Of a stretch of DNA of 64,000 nucleotides, positions 39,320 to 50,614 are shown piece after piece. How positions within the stretch are numbered: the stretch's first letter is position 1; each line of letters opens with the position of its first letter. Position numbers and translations under genes: made by a program. Under the pieces are notes generated by a model. It did no database searches and was not told the origin of the DNA. It saw only the letters and a list, made by a program, of their open reading frames with translations. The DNA is from Pseudomonas spelaei (GTDB lineage: Bacteria > Pseudomonadota > Gammaproteobacteria > Pseudomonadales > Pseudomonadaceae): contig NZ_WNNK01000009.1 of assembly GCF_009724245.1 (NCBI RefSeq), forward strand, positions 62,001 through 126,000, written 5' to 3'.

Positions 39320-39608
39320 CTAAACTCCTTGGGATGCAGCCTTTCGCTCAGACACCTTGTTTTGGATAAATGCTTACGGCAAATAACAACAAAGGCTGCG
39401 CGGACCGAACTGGCGGCGAACTATATCACTGTCGATACAGCGCGCCCAAGGCCGGAACAGAGCTTGTTCAGAATCAGGACAGGTAAAAAATTGTAATGAA
39501 GAGGGTTCCCGCAACGCCGCCTGAACTAAAGGCTGACGAACTTGCGTGAGGGAATTGATCATAACCGCTATAATCGCCGACTTTTCGTCAGGCTATACGA
39601 TTTCAGAC

Positions 39609-40583
39609 ATGAGCCAATCCAGCGACCTTATTCAATCCGCACAACGCACCATCCGCCTCGAGCTTGAAGCCGTAGAAGGCTTACTGGCCCATATCGACGC
39701 AGATTTCGTACGCGCATGCGAAATGATTCTGGCCAGCAAAGGCCGCGTTGTCGTGGTTGGCATGGGCAAATCCGGCCATGTTGGCAACAAGATTGCCGCC
39801 ACCTTGGCGAGCACGGGGACCACTGCGTTTTTCGTGCACCCGGCCGAGGCCAGCCATGGCGACATGGGCATGATTACCCGGGATGACATCATCCTGGCAC
39901 TCTCCAACTCCGGTACCACCAACGAAATCGTCACCCTGCTGCCCTTGATCAAGCGCCTGGGCATCAAGCTGATCAGCCTCACCGGCAACCCGGATTCAAC
40001 CCTGGCCAAGGCCGCAGAAGTGAATTTGAATGTGCATGTGGCCCATGAAGCCTGCCCACTGAACCTGGCCCCGACTTCCTCGACCACCGCCGCCCTGGTC
40101 ATGGGCGATGCACTGGCGGTAGCCCTGCTGGAAGCCCGCGGTTTTACCGCCGAAGATTTCGCGTTCTCCCATCCGGGAGGCGCACTGGGCCGCCGGTTAC
40201 TGTTGAAAGTGGAAAACGTCATGCACACCGGCGACGAATTACCACAGGTCCAGCGCGGCACGCTGCTCAAGGACGCGCTGATGGAAATGACGCGCAAGGG
40301 GCTGGGCATGACGGTCATCCTGGAGGCCGATGGTCGCCTGGCCGGGGTTTTCACCGACGGCGACCTGCGCCGCACCCTGGACCGCACCATTGATATCCAC
40401 ACCGCCACCATCGACGATGTCATGACTCCTCATGGCAAGACCGCCCGCGCCGAGATGCTCGCCGCCGAAGCACTGAAGATCATGGAAGACCACAAGATCG
40501 GCGCCCTGGTGGTGGTCGATAGCAATGATCACCCGATTGGTGCCCTGAACATGCACGACTTGCTGCGTGCGGGAGTGATGTAA
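39609..40583 (+). CDS. kdsD: D-arabinose 5-phosphate isomerase
   Basis: KdsD interconverts ribulose 5-phosphate and arabinose 5-phosphate, the precursor of KDO for LPS. From ATG 39609 the product is 324 aa: an SIS domain (GRVVVVGMGKSGHVGNKIAATLASTGT, about 45-72; LALSNSGTTNEIV near 98) and two CBS domains (about 205-324; MTRKGLGMTVILEADGRLAGVFTDGDLRR). The upstream -10-like TATAAT at 39569-39574 may be its promoter. The frame is open to 39546. It starts the long kdsD-npr run. Confidence 0.94.
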   Translation: MSQSSDLIQSAQRTIRLELEAVEGLLAHIDADFVRACEMILASKGRVVVVGMGKSGHVGNKIAATLASTGTTAFFVHPAEASHGDMGMITRDDIILALSNSGTTNEIVTLLPLIKRLGIKLISLTGNPDSTLAKAAEVNLNVHVAHEACPLNLAPTSSTTAALVMGDALAVALLEARGFTAEDFAFSHPGGALGRRLLLKVENVMHTGDELPQVQRGTLLKDALMEMTRKGLGMTVILEADGRLAGVFTDGDLRRTLDRTIDIHTATIDDVMTPHGKTARAEMLAAEALKIMEDHKIGALVVVDSNDHPIGALNMHDLLRAGVM

Positions 40584-41108
40584 ATGACCACCGACCTGTT
40601 GCAACGTGGCAAGCACATCAAGCTGGCGATTTTCGACGTCGACGGCGTGCTGACCGATGGCCGCCTGTATTTCCTCGAAGACGGCAGCGAATTCAAGACG
40701 TTCAACACCCTCGACGGCCAAGGCATCAAGATGTTGATGGCGACGGGCGTGCAAACAGCCATTATCAGCGGTCGCAAGACCCCTGTTGTGGAACGTCGCG
40801 CACAAAACCTGGGGATTCCTCACCTCTATCAGGGCCGCGAGGATAAACTGGTGGTTCTGGACGAGCTTCTTGGCCAACTCAACCTAAGCTATGAGCAGGT
40901 TGCCTACCTGGGTGATGACTTACCTGACTTGCCGGTGATTCGTCGGGTCGGCTTGGGCATGGCGGTGGCCAATGCCGCGGCCTTTGTCCGCGAGCACGCC
41001 CATGGCGTTACGACAGCCCGTGGCGGTGAAGGCGCCGCCCGCGAGTTCTGCGAGTTGATCCTGCGCGCCCAGGGCAGCCTTGAAGCGGCCCACGCCGCCT
41101 ACCTATAG
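40584..41108 (+). CDS. kdsC: 3-deoxy-D-manno-octulosonate 8-phosphate phosphatase
   Basis: KdsC is the HAD phosphatase that releases KDO from KDO 8-phosphate. The 174-aa, cap-less HAD protein has the catalytic motif FDVDGVLTDG (Asp18, Asp20), the second motif near TAIISGRKTP, and YLGDDLPDLPVI at the magnesium site. The ATG directly follows the kdsD stop codon, consistent with consecutive steps in one pathway. Confidence 0.95.
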   Translation: MTTDLLQRGKHIKLAIFDVDGVLTDGRLYFLEDGSEFKTFNTLDGQGIKMLMATGVQTAIISGRKTPVVERRAQNLGIPHLYQGREDKLVVLDELLGQLNLSYEQVAYLGDDLPDLPVIRRVGLGMAVANAAAFVREHAHGVTTARGGEGAAREFCELILRAQGSLEAAHAAYL

Positions 41109-41116
41109 AGCTTTGT

Positions 41117-41689
41117 ATGCTGAGTAAAAAGATTCGCAATTTCCTGTTATTCACTGTCATCGCCGCGTTGTTCGCAGCGGTTGGCTACTGGAATATCAGC
41201 CCGGAGCGCTTCCTCGACCAGCCTGTTGCGCAAGTCGACCAGAGCGCTATCGACTATTACGCCACCAATGCCTACAGCATCCAGTTCCTGCCCGATGGCA
41301 AGGTTCAGTATGAGATGACCTCGGAAAAGGTCGATCACATGAAGGCCTCGCAGATCACGATGCTGACCAAACCGGACATGCAACTGTATCGCGGCGCAGA
41401 GTTCCCTTGGCACGTCACCAGCGAACGGGGCGAAGTCAACCCCGACGGCACTGAGGTCGAGCTGATCGACTCGGTTCGCATCGCTCGTACCGACGCACAG
41501 AACCGCGACACCATCATTACCAGCAGTCGCATGACCGTATTCCCACAGAAGCAATATGCGCAGACCGAGCAAGACGTTAGAATCGACGGCGCTGGCGGTG
41601 TATCGACTGGCAAGGGAATGAAAGCGTATTTGAAAGAAAGCAGGATACACCTGCTATCGAACGTAAGAGGACAGTATGAGGCTCGTTAA
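41117..41689 (+). CDS. lptC: LPS export system protein LptC
   Basis: LptC is a bitopic inner-membrane protein that receives LPS from LptBFG and passes it to LptA. The 190-aa product has one N-terminal helix (NFLLFTVIAALFAAVGYW, about 7-24) and a periplasmic beta-jellyroll (YYATNAYSIQFLPDGKVQYEMTSEKVDH ... AQTEQDVRIDGAGGVSTGKGMKAYL). It overlaps lptA by 14 bases. Confidence 0.92.
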   Translation: MLSKKIRNFLLFTVIAALFAAVGYWNISPERFLDQPVAQVDQSAIDYYATNAYSIQFLPDGKVQYEMTSEKVDHMKASQITMLTKPDMQLYRGAEFPWHVTSERGEVNPDGTEVELIDSVRIARTDAQNRDTIITSSRMTVFPQKQYAQTEQDVRIDGAGGVSTGKGMKAYLKESRIHLLSNVRGQYEAR

Positions 41690-42209
41690 AACCCTCCCTA
41701 TTTTGCTCGGCCTGGGCGCAGCACTGGGAAGCGTGAGCGCCTGGGCTCTGCCGAACGATAGCCAGCAGCCGATCCACATTCAGGCTGACGATGCTCAGCT
41801 GGATGACAAGCAAGGTGTTGCGACCTACAAAGGTGACGTGATCATCACTCAAGGTTCGATGATCGTTAAAGGCAACACCGTCACGCTCACCCGCACCAAG
41901 GCTGGCGATATCGATGTCGTGACCTCGGTTGGCAACCTGGCGTACTTCGAGCAACTGCAAAAAGTTGGCGACCCGAAACCCGTCCAGGGCTATGGCGTGA
42001 CTATTCAGTATCATGCTCAGCAAAACCGCATCGTGCTGATCGACAGGGCCAAGGTCATCAACGACGGCAACACCACCGAAGGCGAGAAAATCGTCTACGA
42101 CACGGTGAAGCAGATTGCCCAAGCCGGTCGCGCCAATGGCGCCACGGTCACCCAGAAGCGTCCACGTATCGACATGGTTATCCAGCCGAAAGAGAAGAAG
42201 ACTCCGTAA
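41676..42209 (+). CDS. lptA: LPS transport periplasmic protein LptA
   Basis: LptA builds the periplasmic bridge that carries LPS to LptDE. The 177-aa product has a signal peptide ([24 protein letters not shown]) and an OstA-like beta-jellyroll: [32 protein letters not shown] ... [22 protein letters not shown]. Its final codon overlaps the lptB ATG (TAATG). Confidence 0.94.
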   Translation: MRLVKTLPILLGLGAALGSVSAWALPNDSQQPIHIQADDAQLDDKQGVATYKGDVIITQGSMIVKGNTVTLTRTKAGDIDVVTSVGNLAYFEQLQKVGDPKPVQGYGVTIQYHAQQNRIVLIDRAKVINDGNTTEGEKIVYDTVKQIAQAGRANGATVTQKRPRIDMVIQPKEKKTP

Positions 42210-42934
42210 TGGCAACCCTGAAAGCCCAGCATCTGGCCAAGGCCTATAAAAGCCGTCAGGTCGTGCGCGACGTCAGCCTGTCGATCGACAGCGGCCAGAT
42301 CGTCGGCTTGCTCGGCCCCAACGGTGCCGGCAAGACCACCTGTTTCTACATGATCGTCGGCCTGGTACAGGCCGATCAGGGTCGCGTACTGATCGACGAC
42401 CTGGACGTCAGCCACCAGCCCATGCACGGTCGTGCACGGGCCGGTATCGGCTATCTTCCTCAGGAAGCATCGATCTTCCGCAAACTGTCGGTATCCGACA
42501 ACATCATGGCAATCCTCGAGACCCGCAAGGAACTCGACCGCGCCGGGCGCAAGAAAGAGCTGGAAAGCCTGTTGCAGGAGTTCCACATCAACCACATTCG
42601 CGACAACCTCGGCATGAGCCTCTCCGGCGGCGAGCGTCGTCGCGTAGAAATCGCCCGCGCCCTGGCTACTGCACCGAAGTTCATCCTGCTGGATGAACCC
42701 TTCGCGGGTGTCGACCCGATCTCGGTCGGCGATATCAAACAGATCATCCATCACCTCAAGGCCAAGGGTATCGGTGTATTGATCACCGACCACAACGTCC
42801 GCGAAACCCTCGATATCTGCGAAACAGCCTATATCGTCAACGATGGGCAACTGATCGCCGAAGGTGATTCCGCCACCATCCTGGCCAATGAACTGGTCAA
42901 GGAAGTTTATCTGGGCCACGAGTTCCGCCTGTAA
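42209..42934 (+). CDS. lptB: LPS export ABC transporter ATP-binding protein LptB
   Basis: LptB hydrolyses ATP to drive LPS extraction by LptFG. The 241-aa product has Walker [10 protein letters not shown] at 36-44, signature [15 protein letters not shown], Walker [14 protein letters not shown] and the switch motif [13 protein letters not shown]. It ends the lpt unit; 198 bases then separate it from rpoN. Confidence 0.96.
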   Translation: MATLKAQHLAKAYKSRQVVRDVSLSIDSGQIVGLLGPNGAGKTTCFYMIVGLVQADQGRVLIDDLDVSHQPMHGRARAGIGYLPQEASIFRKLSVSDNIMAILETRKELDRAGRKKELESLLQEFHINHIRDNLGMSLSGGERRRVEIARALATAPKFILLDEPFAGVDPISVGDIKQIIHHLKAKGIGVLITDHNVRETLDICETAYIVNDGQLIAEGDSATILANELVKEVYLGHEFRL

Positions 42935-42988
42935 GCATCATCCTGCAAGCAGCGTGGTGTCTGGCCCTTCGCCAAGGAGCGTGAACAG

Positions 42989-43014
42989 CAATAAAAACCT
43001 TAGAATTTTTATTG
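42989..43014. repeat. AT-rich inverted repeat upstream of rpoN
   Basis: CAATAAAAA and TTTTTATTG form a perfect 9-base inverted repeat with an 8-base spacer, 118 bases before the rpoN ATG and 54 bases after the lptB stop. A TATAAT hexamer follows at 43051-43056. It might end lptB transcripts poorly, or act as a protein site near an rpoN promoter; neither is certain. Confidence 0.45.
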
Positions 43015-43132
43015 TTACCGCGCTCTAGGCAAAGCCCCCGATATCAGGCATATAATTTGCTTATGTTTGGCGCTCACGCGCCCTGTCGTGGATGGCGCAC
43101 TGCGCCGGCGAATAAGGTGTTAAGCCCCTGCC

Positions 43133-44626
43133 ATGAAACCATCGCTAGTCCTGAGAATGGGCCAGCAGCTGACGATGACACCTCAGCTGCAACAGGCCAT
43201 CCGCCTGCTCCAATTGTCGACCCTGGACCTGCAACAGGAAATCCAGGAGGCCCTGGAGTCCAATCCGATGCTCGAACGCCAGGAAGAAGGCGAAGACTTC
43301 GATAACGCCGACCCGCTGGCCGATAACGTCGAGCAAAAACCCAATACTGACACCCAGGAACCCTCCTACCAGGAAACCGCCCCGACGGTAGATAACCTCG
43401 AGGAAGGCGAGTGGAACGAACGGATTCCCAATGAACTGCCGGTCGACACCGCCTGGGAAGACGTGTATCAGACCAGTGCCAGCAGCCTGCCCAGCAACGA
43501 CGATGACGAGTGGGACTTCACCACCCGCACGTCTGCCGGCGAAAGCCTGCAAAGTCACCTGCTGTGGCAACTGAACCTGGCCCCGATGTCCGACACCGAT
43601 CGACTGATCGCCGTCACCCTGATCGACTGCATCAACAATCAGGGCTATCTGGACGAAACACTCGAGGAGATCCTCGAAGCCTTCGATCCGGAACTGGACA
43701 TCGAGCTGGACGAAATTGAAGCCGTCCTGCACCGCATCCAGCAGTTTGAACCCGCCGGCATCGGCGCCCGCAACCTCAGTGAGTGCCTGCAACTGCAACT
43801 GCGGCAACTGCCGGTCAAGACGCCGTGGCTGACAGAAGCACAACGCCTGGTCACCGACTTCATCGACTTGCTGGGCAGCCGCGACTACAGCCAACTGATG
43901 CGCCGGATGAAGCTCAAGGAAGACGATCTGCGCCAGATCATCGAACTGGTTCAGAGCCTAAACCCGCGCCCCGGTTCGCAAATCGAGTCCAGTGAAGCCG
44001 AATATGTCGTCCCCGACGTGATCGTGCGCAAAGATAACGAACGCTGGCTGGTGGAACTGAACCAGGAGTCAGTGCCACGCCTGCGGGTCAATCCACAATA
44101 TGCCGGCTTCGTTCGTCGCGCCGACACCAGCGCCGACAACACCTTCATGCGCAACCAGCTGCAGGAAGCTCGCTGGTTCATCAAGAGCCTGCAGAGCCGT
44201 AACGAAACCCTGATGAAAGTAGCCACCCAGATCGTCGAGCATCAGCGCGGCTTCCTGGAGTATGGCGACGAAGCAATGAAACCGCTGGTGCTGCATGACA
44301 TTGCCGAGGCGGTCGGCATGCACGAGTCGACGATTTCCCGGGTCACCACGCAAAAATTCATGCATACCCCACGGGGTATTTATGAGCTGAAATACTTTTT
44401 CTCCAGCCACGTCAGTACCTCCGAAGGCGGCGAATGCTCGTCCACGGCAATCCGCGCGATCATCAAAAAACTGGTTGCTGCGGAAAATCAGAAAAAGCCG
44501 TTGAGTGACAGCAAGATCGCTGGTTTACTGGAGGCACAAGGCATTCAGGTCGCCCGTCGAACCGTCGCCAAGTACCGCGAGTCCCTAGGGATCGCGCCTT
44601 CCAGCGAGCGCAAGCGTTTGATGTGA
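43133..44626 (+). CDS. rpoN: RNA polymerase sigma-54 factor RpoN
   Basis: RpoN directs RNA polymerase to -24/-12 promoters for nitrogen, flagellar and other genes, with enhancer-binding activators. The 497-aa product has the Gln/Leu-rich region I ([20 protein letters not shown] ... [14 protein letters not shown]), an acidic region II (about 55-125), core-binding region III and the RpoN box [10 protein letters not shown] at 474-483. A possible -10 (TATAAT, 43051-43056) precedes it. The rpoN-hpf-ptsN-rapZ-npr order is conserved. Confidence 0.97.
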   Translation: MKPSLVLRMGQQLTMTPQLQQAIRLLQLSTLDLQQEIQEALESNPMLERQEEGEDFDNADPLADNVEQKPNTDTQEPSYQETAPTVDNLEEGEWNERIPNELPVDTAWEDVYQTSASSLPSNDDDEWDFTTRTSAGESLQSHLLWQLNLAPMSDTDRLIAVTLIDCINNQGYLDETLEEILEAFDPELDIELDEIEAVLHRIQQFEPAGIGARNLSECLQLQLRQLPVKTPWLTEAQRLVTDFIDLLGSRDYSQLMRRMKLKEDDLRQIIELVQSLNPRPGSQIESSEAEYVVPDVIVRKDNERWLVELNQESVPRLRVNPQYAGFVRRADTSADNTFMRNQLQEARWFIKSLQSRNETLMKVATQIVEHQRGFLEYGDEAMKPLVLHDIAEAVGMHESTISRVTTQKFMHTPRGIYELKYFFSSHVSTSEGGECSSTAIRAIIKKLVAAENQKKPLSDSKIAGLLEAQGIQVARRTVAKYRESLGIAPSSERKRLM

Positions 44627-44699
44627 CGGGCGGGCCATAGCGTTCCAGTGGCAGGCATTTGCCTGCCGCTTTATGCACTGGCAACGAAGGAGAAGCTGT

Positions 44700-45005
44700 A
44701 TGCAAGTCAACATCAGTGGACACCATGTAGAAGTCACCCCTCCATTGCGCGAATACGTCGAGCAGAAGCTGAAGCGACTTGAGGGTCATTTCGACAAGAT
44801 CACCAATGTGCAGGTCATCATGAAGGTCGATAAGCTTCAGCAGAAAATCGAAGCAACCCTTCAGATACCCGGTGGCGAAGTGGTCGCCAATGCCGAGCAT
44901 GAAGACATGTATGCATCAATCGATGCCTTGACTGACAAGCTTGACCGCCAACTTAAAAAGCATAAGGAAAAGAACCTGCACCTGATGCAAGGTACAGGTC
45001 GCTAA
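44700..45005 (+). CDS. hpf: Ribosome hibernation promoting factor HPF (short form)
   Basis: HPF binds the 30S A/P site in stationary phase and helps form inactive 100S ribosomes. ATG 44700 has AAGGAG 9 bases upstream. The 101-aa product shows MQVNISGHHVEVTPPLREYVEQKLKRLEGHFDK and GGEVVANAEHEDMYASIDALTDKLDRQLKKHKEK, typical of the short form. A perfect GGCAGGCA/TGCCTGCC hairpin (44650-44667) lies between rpoN and this gene. Confidence 0.95.
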   Translation: MQVNISGHHVEVTPPLREYVEQKLKRLEGHFDKITNVQVIMKVDKLQQKIEATLQIPGGEVVANAEHEDMYASIDALTDKLDRQLKKHKEKNLHLMQGTGR

Positions 45006-45015
45006 CTCTCCCCCC

Positions 45016-45480
45016 ATGATCCGACTTGAAACCATCCTGACCCCCGGCCGTTCCCTCGTGAACGTGCCGGGCGGCAGTAAAAAGCGCGCCCTCGAACAAA
45101 TTGCCAACCTGATCGGCCGCGAAGTGCCCGAATTGGATACGCAAGCTGTGTACGAGGCTCTGATCGCCCGTGAAAAGCTCGGCTCGACCGGCTTTGGCAA
45201 CGGCATCGCGATTCCCCATTGCCGCCTTAAGGGCTGCGAGTCGCCGGTAAGTGCACTGCTGCACCTGGACGCCCCTATTGATTTCGACGCCATTGATGGC
45301 GCGCCGGTCGACCTGCTGTTTGTCCTGCTGGTACCGGATGCCGCCACCGATGCGCACCTGGAACTGCTCAAGCAGATCGCCAGCATGCTCGACCGCAAAG
45401 AAGTACGCGACAAACTGCGCAGCGCCAACAGCAATGAGGCGCTGTATCAGGTTGTCCTGGATGAACAGAACGGGCGGTAA
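45016..45480 (+). CDS. ptsN: PTS IIA-like nitrogen regulatory protein PtsN (EIIANtr)
   Basis: PtsN is the final phosphoacceptor of the nitrogen PTS, adjusting potassium transport and other targets by its phosphorylation state. The 154-aa product has the active-site His68 in [10 protein letters not shown], with [26 protein letters not shown] characteristic of EIIA. It lies 10 bases after hpf and 2 bases before rapZ. Confidence 0.96.
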   Translation: MIRLETILTPGRSLVNVPGGSKKRALEQIANLIGREVPELDTQAVYEALIAREKLGSTGFGNGIAIPHCRLKGCESPVSALLHLDAPIDFDAIDGAPVDLLFVLLVPDAATDAHLELLKQIASMLDRKEVRDKLRSANSNEALYQVVLDEQNGR

Positions 45481-45482
45481 TC

Positions 45483-46340
45483 ATGCGTTTGATCATCGTC
45501 AGCGGACGCTCCGGCTCAGGTAAAAGTACTGCCCTCAATGTTCTTGAGGACAACGGCTTCTATTGCATCGATAACTTGCCCGCCGGTTTACTGCCCGAGC
45601 TGGCGGAGCGCGCCCTGATCCACACTGAACTGGCGCAACCGCTGGTGGCCGTGTCCATCGACGCCCGCAACCTGCCCAGCCACCTCACGCGCTTCCCGGA
45701 ACTGCTCGAAGAAGTGCGTAGCAAGCATATTCATTGCGATGTGTTGTACCTGGATGCCGACGAAGAAACCTTGTTAAAGCGTTTCTCCGAAACCCGTCGA
45801 CGCCACCCACTAAGCAGTCCACACCGTTCGCTGGCCGAAGCCATCGAGGACGAGACCAAGCTGCTGGGCCCGATCATTGATTTGGCCGACCTGAAGATCA
45901 ACACCACGAACCTGAACCTGTATCAACTGCGCGATGCCATCAAGCTGCGCCTGTTGAACCAGCCGGAGCCCGGCACAGCGTTCCTGGTGGAGTCGTTCGG
46001 CTTCAAACGCGGCATGCCGGTGGACGCCGACCTGGTATTTGATGTGCGTTGCCTGCCCAACCCGTACTGGAAGCCGGAACTGCGCGACCAGTCGGGCCTG
46101 GACCAACCGGTGGCCGAGTATCTGGCGGCACAACCGGATGTCGAGGAAATGTTCCAGGACATCTCCAGCTACCTGCTCAAATGGCTGCCACGTTTTGCTG
46201 CCAGCAATCGAGCCTATGTCACCATCGCCATTGGCTGCACCGGTGGGCACCATCGCTCTGTCTACCTGACAGAACGCCTGGGCCAGGTGTTGCAGCAAAC
46301 CCTCAAGAACGTCCAGGTTCGCCACCGCGACCTTAGCTGA
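45483..46340 (+). CDS. rapZ: RNase adapter protein RapZ
   Basis: RapZ binds nucleotides and, in enterobacteria, hands the small RNA GlmZ to RNase E to control GlmS and thus amino-sugar supply. In Pseudomonas the target is not established. The 285-aa product has Walker [12 protein letters not shown] near 6-16, an [15 protein letters not shown] segment and the C-terminal [10 protein letters not shown] region ([12 protein letters not shown]). It lies between ptsN and npr as in E. coli. Confidence 0.95.
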   Translation: MRLIIVSGRSGSGKSTALNVLEDNGFYCIDNLPAGLLPELAERALIHTELAQPLVAVSIDARNLPSHLTRFPELLEEVRSKHIHCDVLYLDADEETLLKRFSETRRRHPLSSPHRSLAEAIEDETKLLGPIIDLADLKINTTNLNLYQLRDAIKLRLLNQPEPGTAFLVESFGFKRGMPVDADLVFDVRCLPNPYWKPELRDQSGLDQPVAEYLAAQPDVEEMFQDISSYLLKWLPRFAASNRAYVTIAIGCTGGHHRSVYLTERLGQVLQQTLKNVQVRHRDLS

Positions 46341-46356
46341 AAGGAACACCCCCGCG

Positions 46357-46629
46357 ATGCCCGCTCTGGAAATTGAAATCATCAACAAGCTGGGTTTGCA
46401 TGCCCGGGCCTCAGCCAAGTTTGTCGGCGTTGCGGGGCAGTTTCCCTGTCAGATCCGAGCCGGGCGCACCCCGGAATCCATGGTTGATGGCAAAAGCATC
46501 ATGGCCATGATGATGCTGGCTGCGGGCAAGGGCACCAAGATCCACTTGAAAACGGAAGGCGAGCAAGAGAATGAAGCGATGGCGGCTCTGGTAAAGCTGA
46601 TCAACAACTACTTTGACGAGGGTGAATAA
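46357..46629 (+). CDS. ptsO: Phosphocarrier protein NPr (HPr family)
   Basis: NPr relays phosphate from PtsP (EINtr) to PtsN. The 90-aa product has the active histidine His15 in NKLGLHARA and the MVDGKSIMAMMMLAA segment, with the site-2 serine present (Ser near 48). Nine bases separate it from rapZ plus an SD AAAGGA. It is the last gene of the kdsD-npr run, before a hairpin. Confidence 0.95.
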   Translation: MPALEIEIINKLGLHARASAKFVGVAGQFPCQIRAGRTPESMVDGKSIMAMMMLAAGKGTKIHLKTEGEQENEAMAALVKLINNYFDEGE

Positions 46630-46646
46630 GCCCTCTCTTGACCTCT

Positions 46647-46672
46647 GATCGTTCCCACCGACGGGAACGATC
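46647..46672. terminator. Terminator-like hairpin between npr and the ZIP gene
   Basis: Perfect 10-base arms (GATCGTTCCC/GGGAACGATC) flank a 6-base loop between two convergent genes. No long T-run follows, so it may be weak or partly Rho-dependent. Confidence 0.65.
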
Positions 46673-46684
46673 AATAGAAGCGCC

Positions 46685-47578
46685 CTACCCCAGCGCCGTA
46701 TCCATCACCATCATCAAGCAAAACCCGACACACAACCCCAGGCTGGCCAGCTTGTCGTGACCATTGCGCCGCGACTCGGGTATCACTTCGTGAGTCACGA
46801 CCAACAGCATTGCACCGGCCGCCAGTGCCAACCCCAAGGGCAACAGTAACTCGGCCAGACTTACCAGCCAGGCGCACAATACGGCGAACACCGGTTCGAC
46901 CAATCCAGACGCGGCGCCGATCAGGAACGCCTTGACCCGCGACATCCCCGCACCCGCCAGTACCAACGCAATCACCAACCCTTCCGGCACATCCTGCAGC
47001 GCGATGCCCATGGCCAGGCTATCTGCGTCAGGCATGCCGCCACCCGCCGACACGCCAACTGCCATGCCTTCGGGAATGTTATGGGCAATGATGGCAAACA
47101 CAAACAACCAGATACGCGGCGGGATAACCGGGTGCTCCGGCGTACCCACCAGCATTTCCGGACTGGCACCAGAGACTTTTCGATCCACCAGAAACAGCCC
47201 GAACGCCCCCAGCATGATGCCGAAACTGATCAGCCCGCTGGCCGACCAAGACGATAAGCCAAGACTTTCGGCTGCAGCGATACCGGGCACGATCAGCGAA
47301 AACGCTGTCGCCGCCAACATCACCCCAGCACCAAAACCGAGCAACGTATCACTCACCGCCAAGGGCATCCGGCGAATAACCAGCACAGGGACCGCGCCCA
47401 AGGCCGTACCGAGGGCACAGATGGCCCCACCTTGCAGGGCACGCAAGATGCGCGGCTCCAGGTCCAGCCAGGCCAGCCCTTGGGCTACCAGCAATGCAGT
47501 TCCTGCCAACAGCAACAGCGAGCCAAATGCATAACGAAACATCCGCACGCTGCTGATCGCCAGTGTTTCAGTGCCCAT
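46685..47578 (-). CDS. ZIP-family divalent metal transporter
   Basis: A 297-aa inner-membrane transporter of the ZIP family (zinc/iron and related metals). About eight hydrophobic segments are visible, with the transport-site motif HNIPEGMAVGVSAGGG near 165 and QDVPEGLVIALVLAGAGMS near 193. A His-poor cytoplasmic loop (DRKVSGASPEMLVGTPEH) sits in the middle. It follows sodA on the minus strand at 32 bases, in the same position as PA4467, and is likely part of the same metal-responsive block. Metal preference is not determined. Confidence 0.9.
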   Translation of the reverse strand: MGTETLAISSVRMFRYAFGSLLLLAGTALLVAQGLAWLDLEPRILRALQGGAICALGTALGAVPVLVIRRMPLAVSDTLLGFGAGVMLAATAFSLIVPGIAAAESLGLSSWSASGLISFGIMLGAFGLFLVDRKVSGASPEMLVGTPEHPVIPPRIWLFVFAIIAHNIPEGMAVGVSAGGGMPDADSLAMGIALQDVPEGLVIALVLAGAGMSRVKAFLIGAASGLVEPVFAVLCAWLVSLAELLLPLGLALAAGAMLLVVTHEVIPESRRNGHDKLASLGLCVGFCLMMVMDTALG

Positions 47579-47610
47579 AGTCGGCCTTAGATCTTGTTAT
47601 AGAGAGGGTG

Positions 47611-48222
47611 TCAGGCGAGCGCAGCGTGGTAGCGCTCGGCGACTTCTGGCCAATTGATGACGCTGTAAAACGCGTTGATGTATTCCGGACGACGGTTCTG
47701 GTACAGCAGGTAATAGGCATGTTCCCAAACGTCCAGACCGAGAATCGGTGTATTGCCGCCCATTAGCGGGCTGTCCTGATTGCCGCTGCTTTCCACCACC
47801 AGGGTCTTTTGCGGAGTCACACTCAACCAGGCCCAGCCACTGCCAAAACGGGTCAATGCGGCTTTAGTGAACGCTTCCTTGAAACTGTCGAAACCGCCCA
47901 ACTGTTCATCAATAGCCTTGCCCAGCGCACCATCCGGTTTGCCTCCGCCTTTAGGCGACATGACGGCCCAGAACAACGAGTGGTTGGCATGGCCTCCGCC
48001 TTGGTTGATCACCGCGGCCCGCAGTTTCTCCGGCAGTTGCTGGACGCTGGACACCAGCTTCTCCACCGGCCACCCCGCCCACTCGGTGCCTTCAACAGCC
48101 GCGTTCAGGTTATTGATGTAGGTCTGATGGTGCTTGGTGTAGTGAATCTCCATGGTTTGCGCATCGATATGCGGTTCCAGGGCGTCATAGGCGTAGGGCA
48201 AGGCAGGCAAGGTGTAGGTCAT
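47611..48222 (-). CDS. sodA: Manganese superoxide dismutase
   Basis: SodA removes superoxide. From ATG 48222 (GGAG 9 bases upstream) it is 203 aa. The manganese ligands lie in His27 ([12 protein letters not shown]), [11 protein letters not shown], and [10 protein letters not shown]. The Gly-rich GGGHANH and the NQDSPLMGG glutamine segment are the manganese-type rather than iron-type signature. It starts one base from the orfX stop in the Fur-type operon, which makes sense because iron-free SOD is needed in iron limitation. Confidence 0.95.
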   Translation of the reverse strand: MTYTLPALPYAYDALEPHIDAQTMEIHYTKHHQTYINNLNAAVEGTEWAGWPVEKLVSSVQQLPEKLRAAVINQGGGHANHSLFWAVMSPKGGGKPDGALGKAIDEQLGGFDSFKEAFTKAALTRFGSGWAWLSVTPQKTLVVESSGNQDSPLMGGNTPILGLDVWEHAYYLLYQNRRPEYINAFYSVINWPEVAERYHAALA

Positions 48223-48223
48223 A

Positions 48224-48667
48224 TCAATGTGCTCCATAGTGAGGACTGTTGCGGGTCGACGCATCCGGTTGCGCCGCGTGGCTGCCCAACAAGCGATAGG
48301 TACGGGGGTATTCGCCGTGATCGCTGATGAAATTCAACAGTTCAACGTAGGTTTTGCTGCTCTGACGCAGAGCCGCCTCCCGCAGTAGCGGGTTCAGGCG
48401 GGTGTCCTGCATGGTCTGCAACAGGCGCTGGTGAATGGCGCAGAGGTATTCCGCGCTTTCTTCCGGCTGATTCAGGCGCAGGTGCAGGTCTGCGAGGTTG
48501 TGATGGGAGATGACGCAAGCCGCCACTGCTTCATCGGCATCCGCCCAGCGCTCAAACAACACTTGGGCCAAGGCCAGGGCCTGCAGGTAGTGCTCGCGAG
48601 CATCCACCAACTCGCCTCGCATAAAGCAGCGATTAGCCCTTTCGATCGTGCGTTTCCAGTGCTCCAT
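48224..48667 (-). CDS. OrfX of the fagA-fumC-orfX-sodA operon (TPR-like)
   Basis: A 147-aa helical protein ([20 protein letters not shown] ...) with TPR-like repeats: [44 protein letters not shown]. It corresponds to PA4469 in gene order, between fumC and sodA. Function unknown; a scaffold or regulatory role is only a guess from the TPR pattern. It starts 27 bases after fumC. Confidence 0.85.
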   Translation of the reverse strand: MEHWKRTIERANRCFMRGELVDAREHYLQALALAQVLFERWADADEAVAACVISHHNLADLHLRLNQPEESAEYLCAIHQRLLQTMQDTRLNPLLREAALRQSSKTYVELLNFISDHGEYPRTYRLLGSHAAQPDASTRNSPHYGAH

Positions 48668-48694
48668 GGTGAGCCTCCAAAGCAGGGTCGGTGA

Positions 48695-50063
<1,369 letters not shown>

Positions 50064-50071
<8 letters not shown>

Positions 50072-50459
50072 CGGAGGATCCTTGCACCAGGTCAGAAAAG
50101 GAAATGGAAGGCAGCAACTCACAGGTCGCCAGTTGCCAGGCAAAGGTCTGCCAACGTTTGAGGCGGCAGGCACAGTGGGACAAATTTTCCAGGTCGCGCA
50201 GGGGACGCCAGGCTTGATCGAGGCACACGGAGCGCCAGTGCCAAGGCAAGGCGGTATCGCTTGCGGTGTCGATCAGCAGGCGGAACGAGGTTTCGGCGAT
50301 GGTCCAGGGGTGAGTCGCCGTGCAGCACGCCAGATACCGGCCTTCATTCAGGTAATGTTCGATCAGACGAGGCTCATCAGGATCGAGGCCGCAGCGAATC
50401 TGACGACTCATCCAGCGCCAGCTTTCCAGGTAGGGATCCTCATGCAGGACAGAACTCAT
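50064..50459 (-). CDS. fagA: Fur-associated gene product FagA
   Basis: FagA heads the iron-repressed fagA-fumC-orfX-sodA operon of Pseudomonas; its own function is not known. From ATG 50459 it is 131 aa, with a GTG 9 bases upstream as an alternative. The sequence is Trp-, Cys- and His-rich (SWRWMSRQIRCGLDPDEPRL, CCTATHPWTIAETSFRLLID, HCACRLKRWQTFAWQLATC). A Fur-box pair lies just upstream. The assignment rests on operon position plus sequence recollection. Confidence 0.85.
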
Positions 50460-50474
50460 GATCCACACTCATTC

Positions 50475-50510
50475 GGTAATGATACTTATTATTAAATGAT
50501 ATTGAGAATC
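50475..50510 (-). promoter_or_regulatory. Two overlapping Fur boxes upstream of fagA
   Basis: GGTAATGATACTTATTATT (50475-50493) matches the 19-base Fur consensus GATAATGATAATCATTATC at 15 positions. TTAAATGATATTGAGAATC (50492-50510) matches at 12. They overlap by two bases and end 15-50 bases before the fagA ATG. Iron repression of the operon follows from the known system and this match. Confidence 0.85.
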
Positions 50511-50564
50511 AAAACAATAGCATCCCACCAATCGTCTGCCGCGCAACGTGATCTCCAGGCACAA

Positions 50565-50599
50565 AAAAGGCGCGCCACCCAATGGGTGGCGCGCCTTTT
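50565..50599. terminator. Bidirectional Rho-independent terminator upstream of the fag operon and after pmbA
   Basis: Perfect 16-base arms (AAAAGGCGCGCCACCC and its complement) flank a 3-base loop (AAT). pmbA ends here on the minus strand, and the T4 tract lies on both sides. Confidence 0.9.
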
Positions 50600-50614
50600 C
50601 AAACCGTCGGAGCG

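Noticed and set aside
44649-44668. TGGCAG...TTTGC as a possible sigma-54 promoter between rpoN and hpf
   Set aside because: The GG-to-GC spacing is one base short of the -24/-12 rule, and the sequence is instead a perfect GGCAGGCA/TGCCTGCC hairpin.
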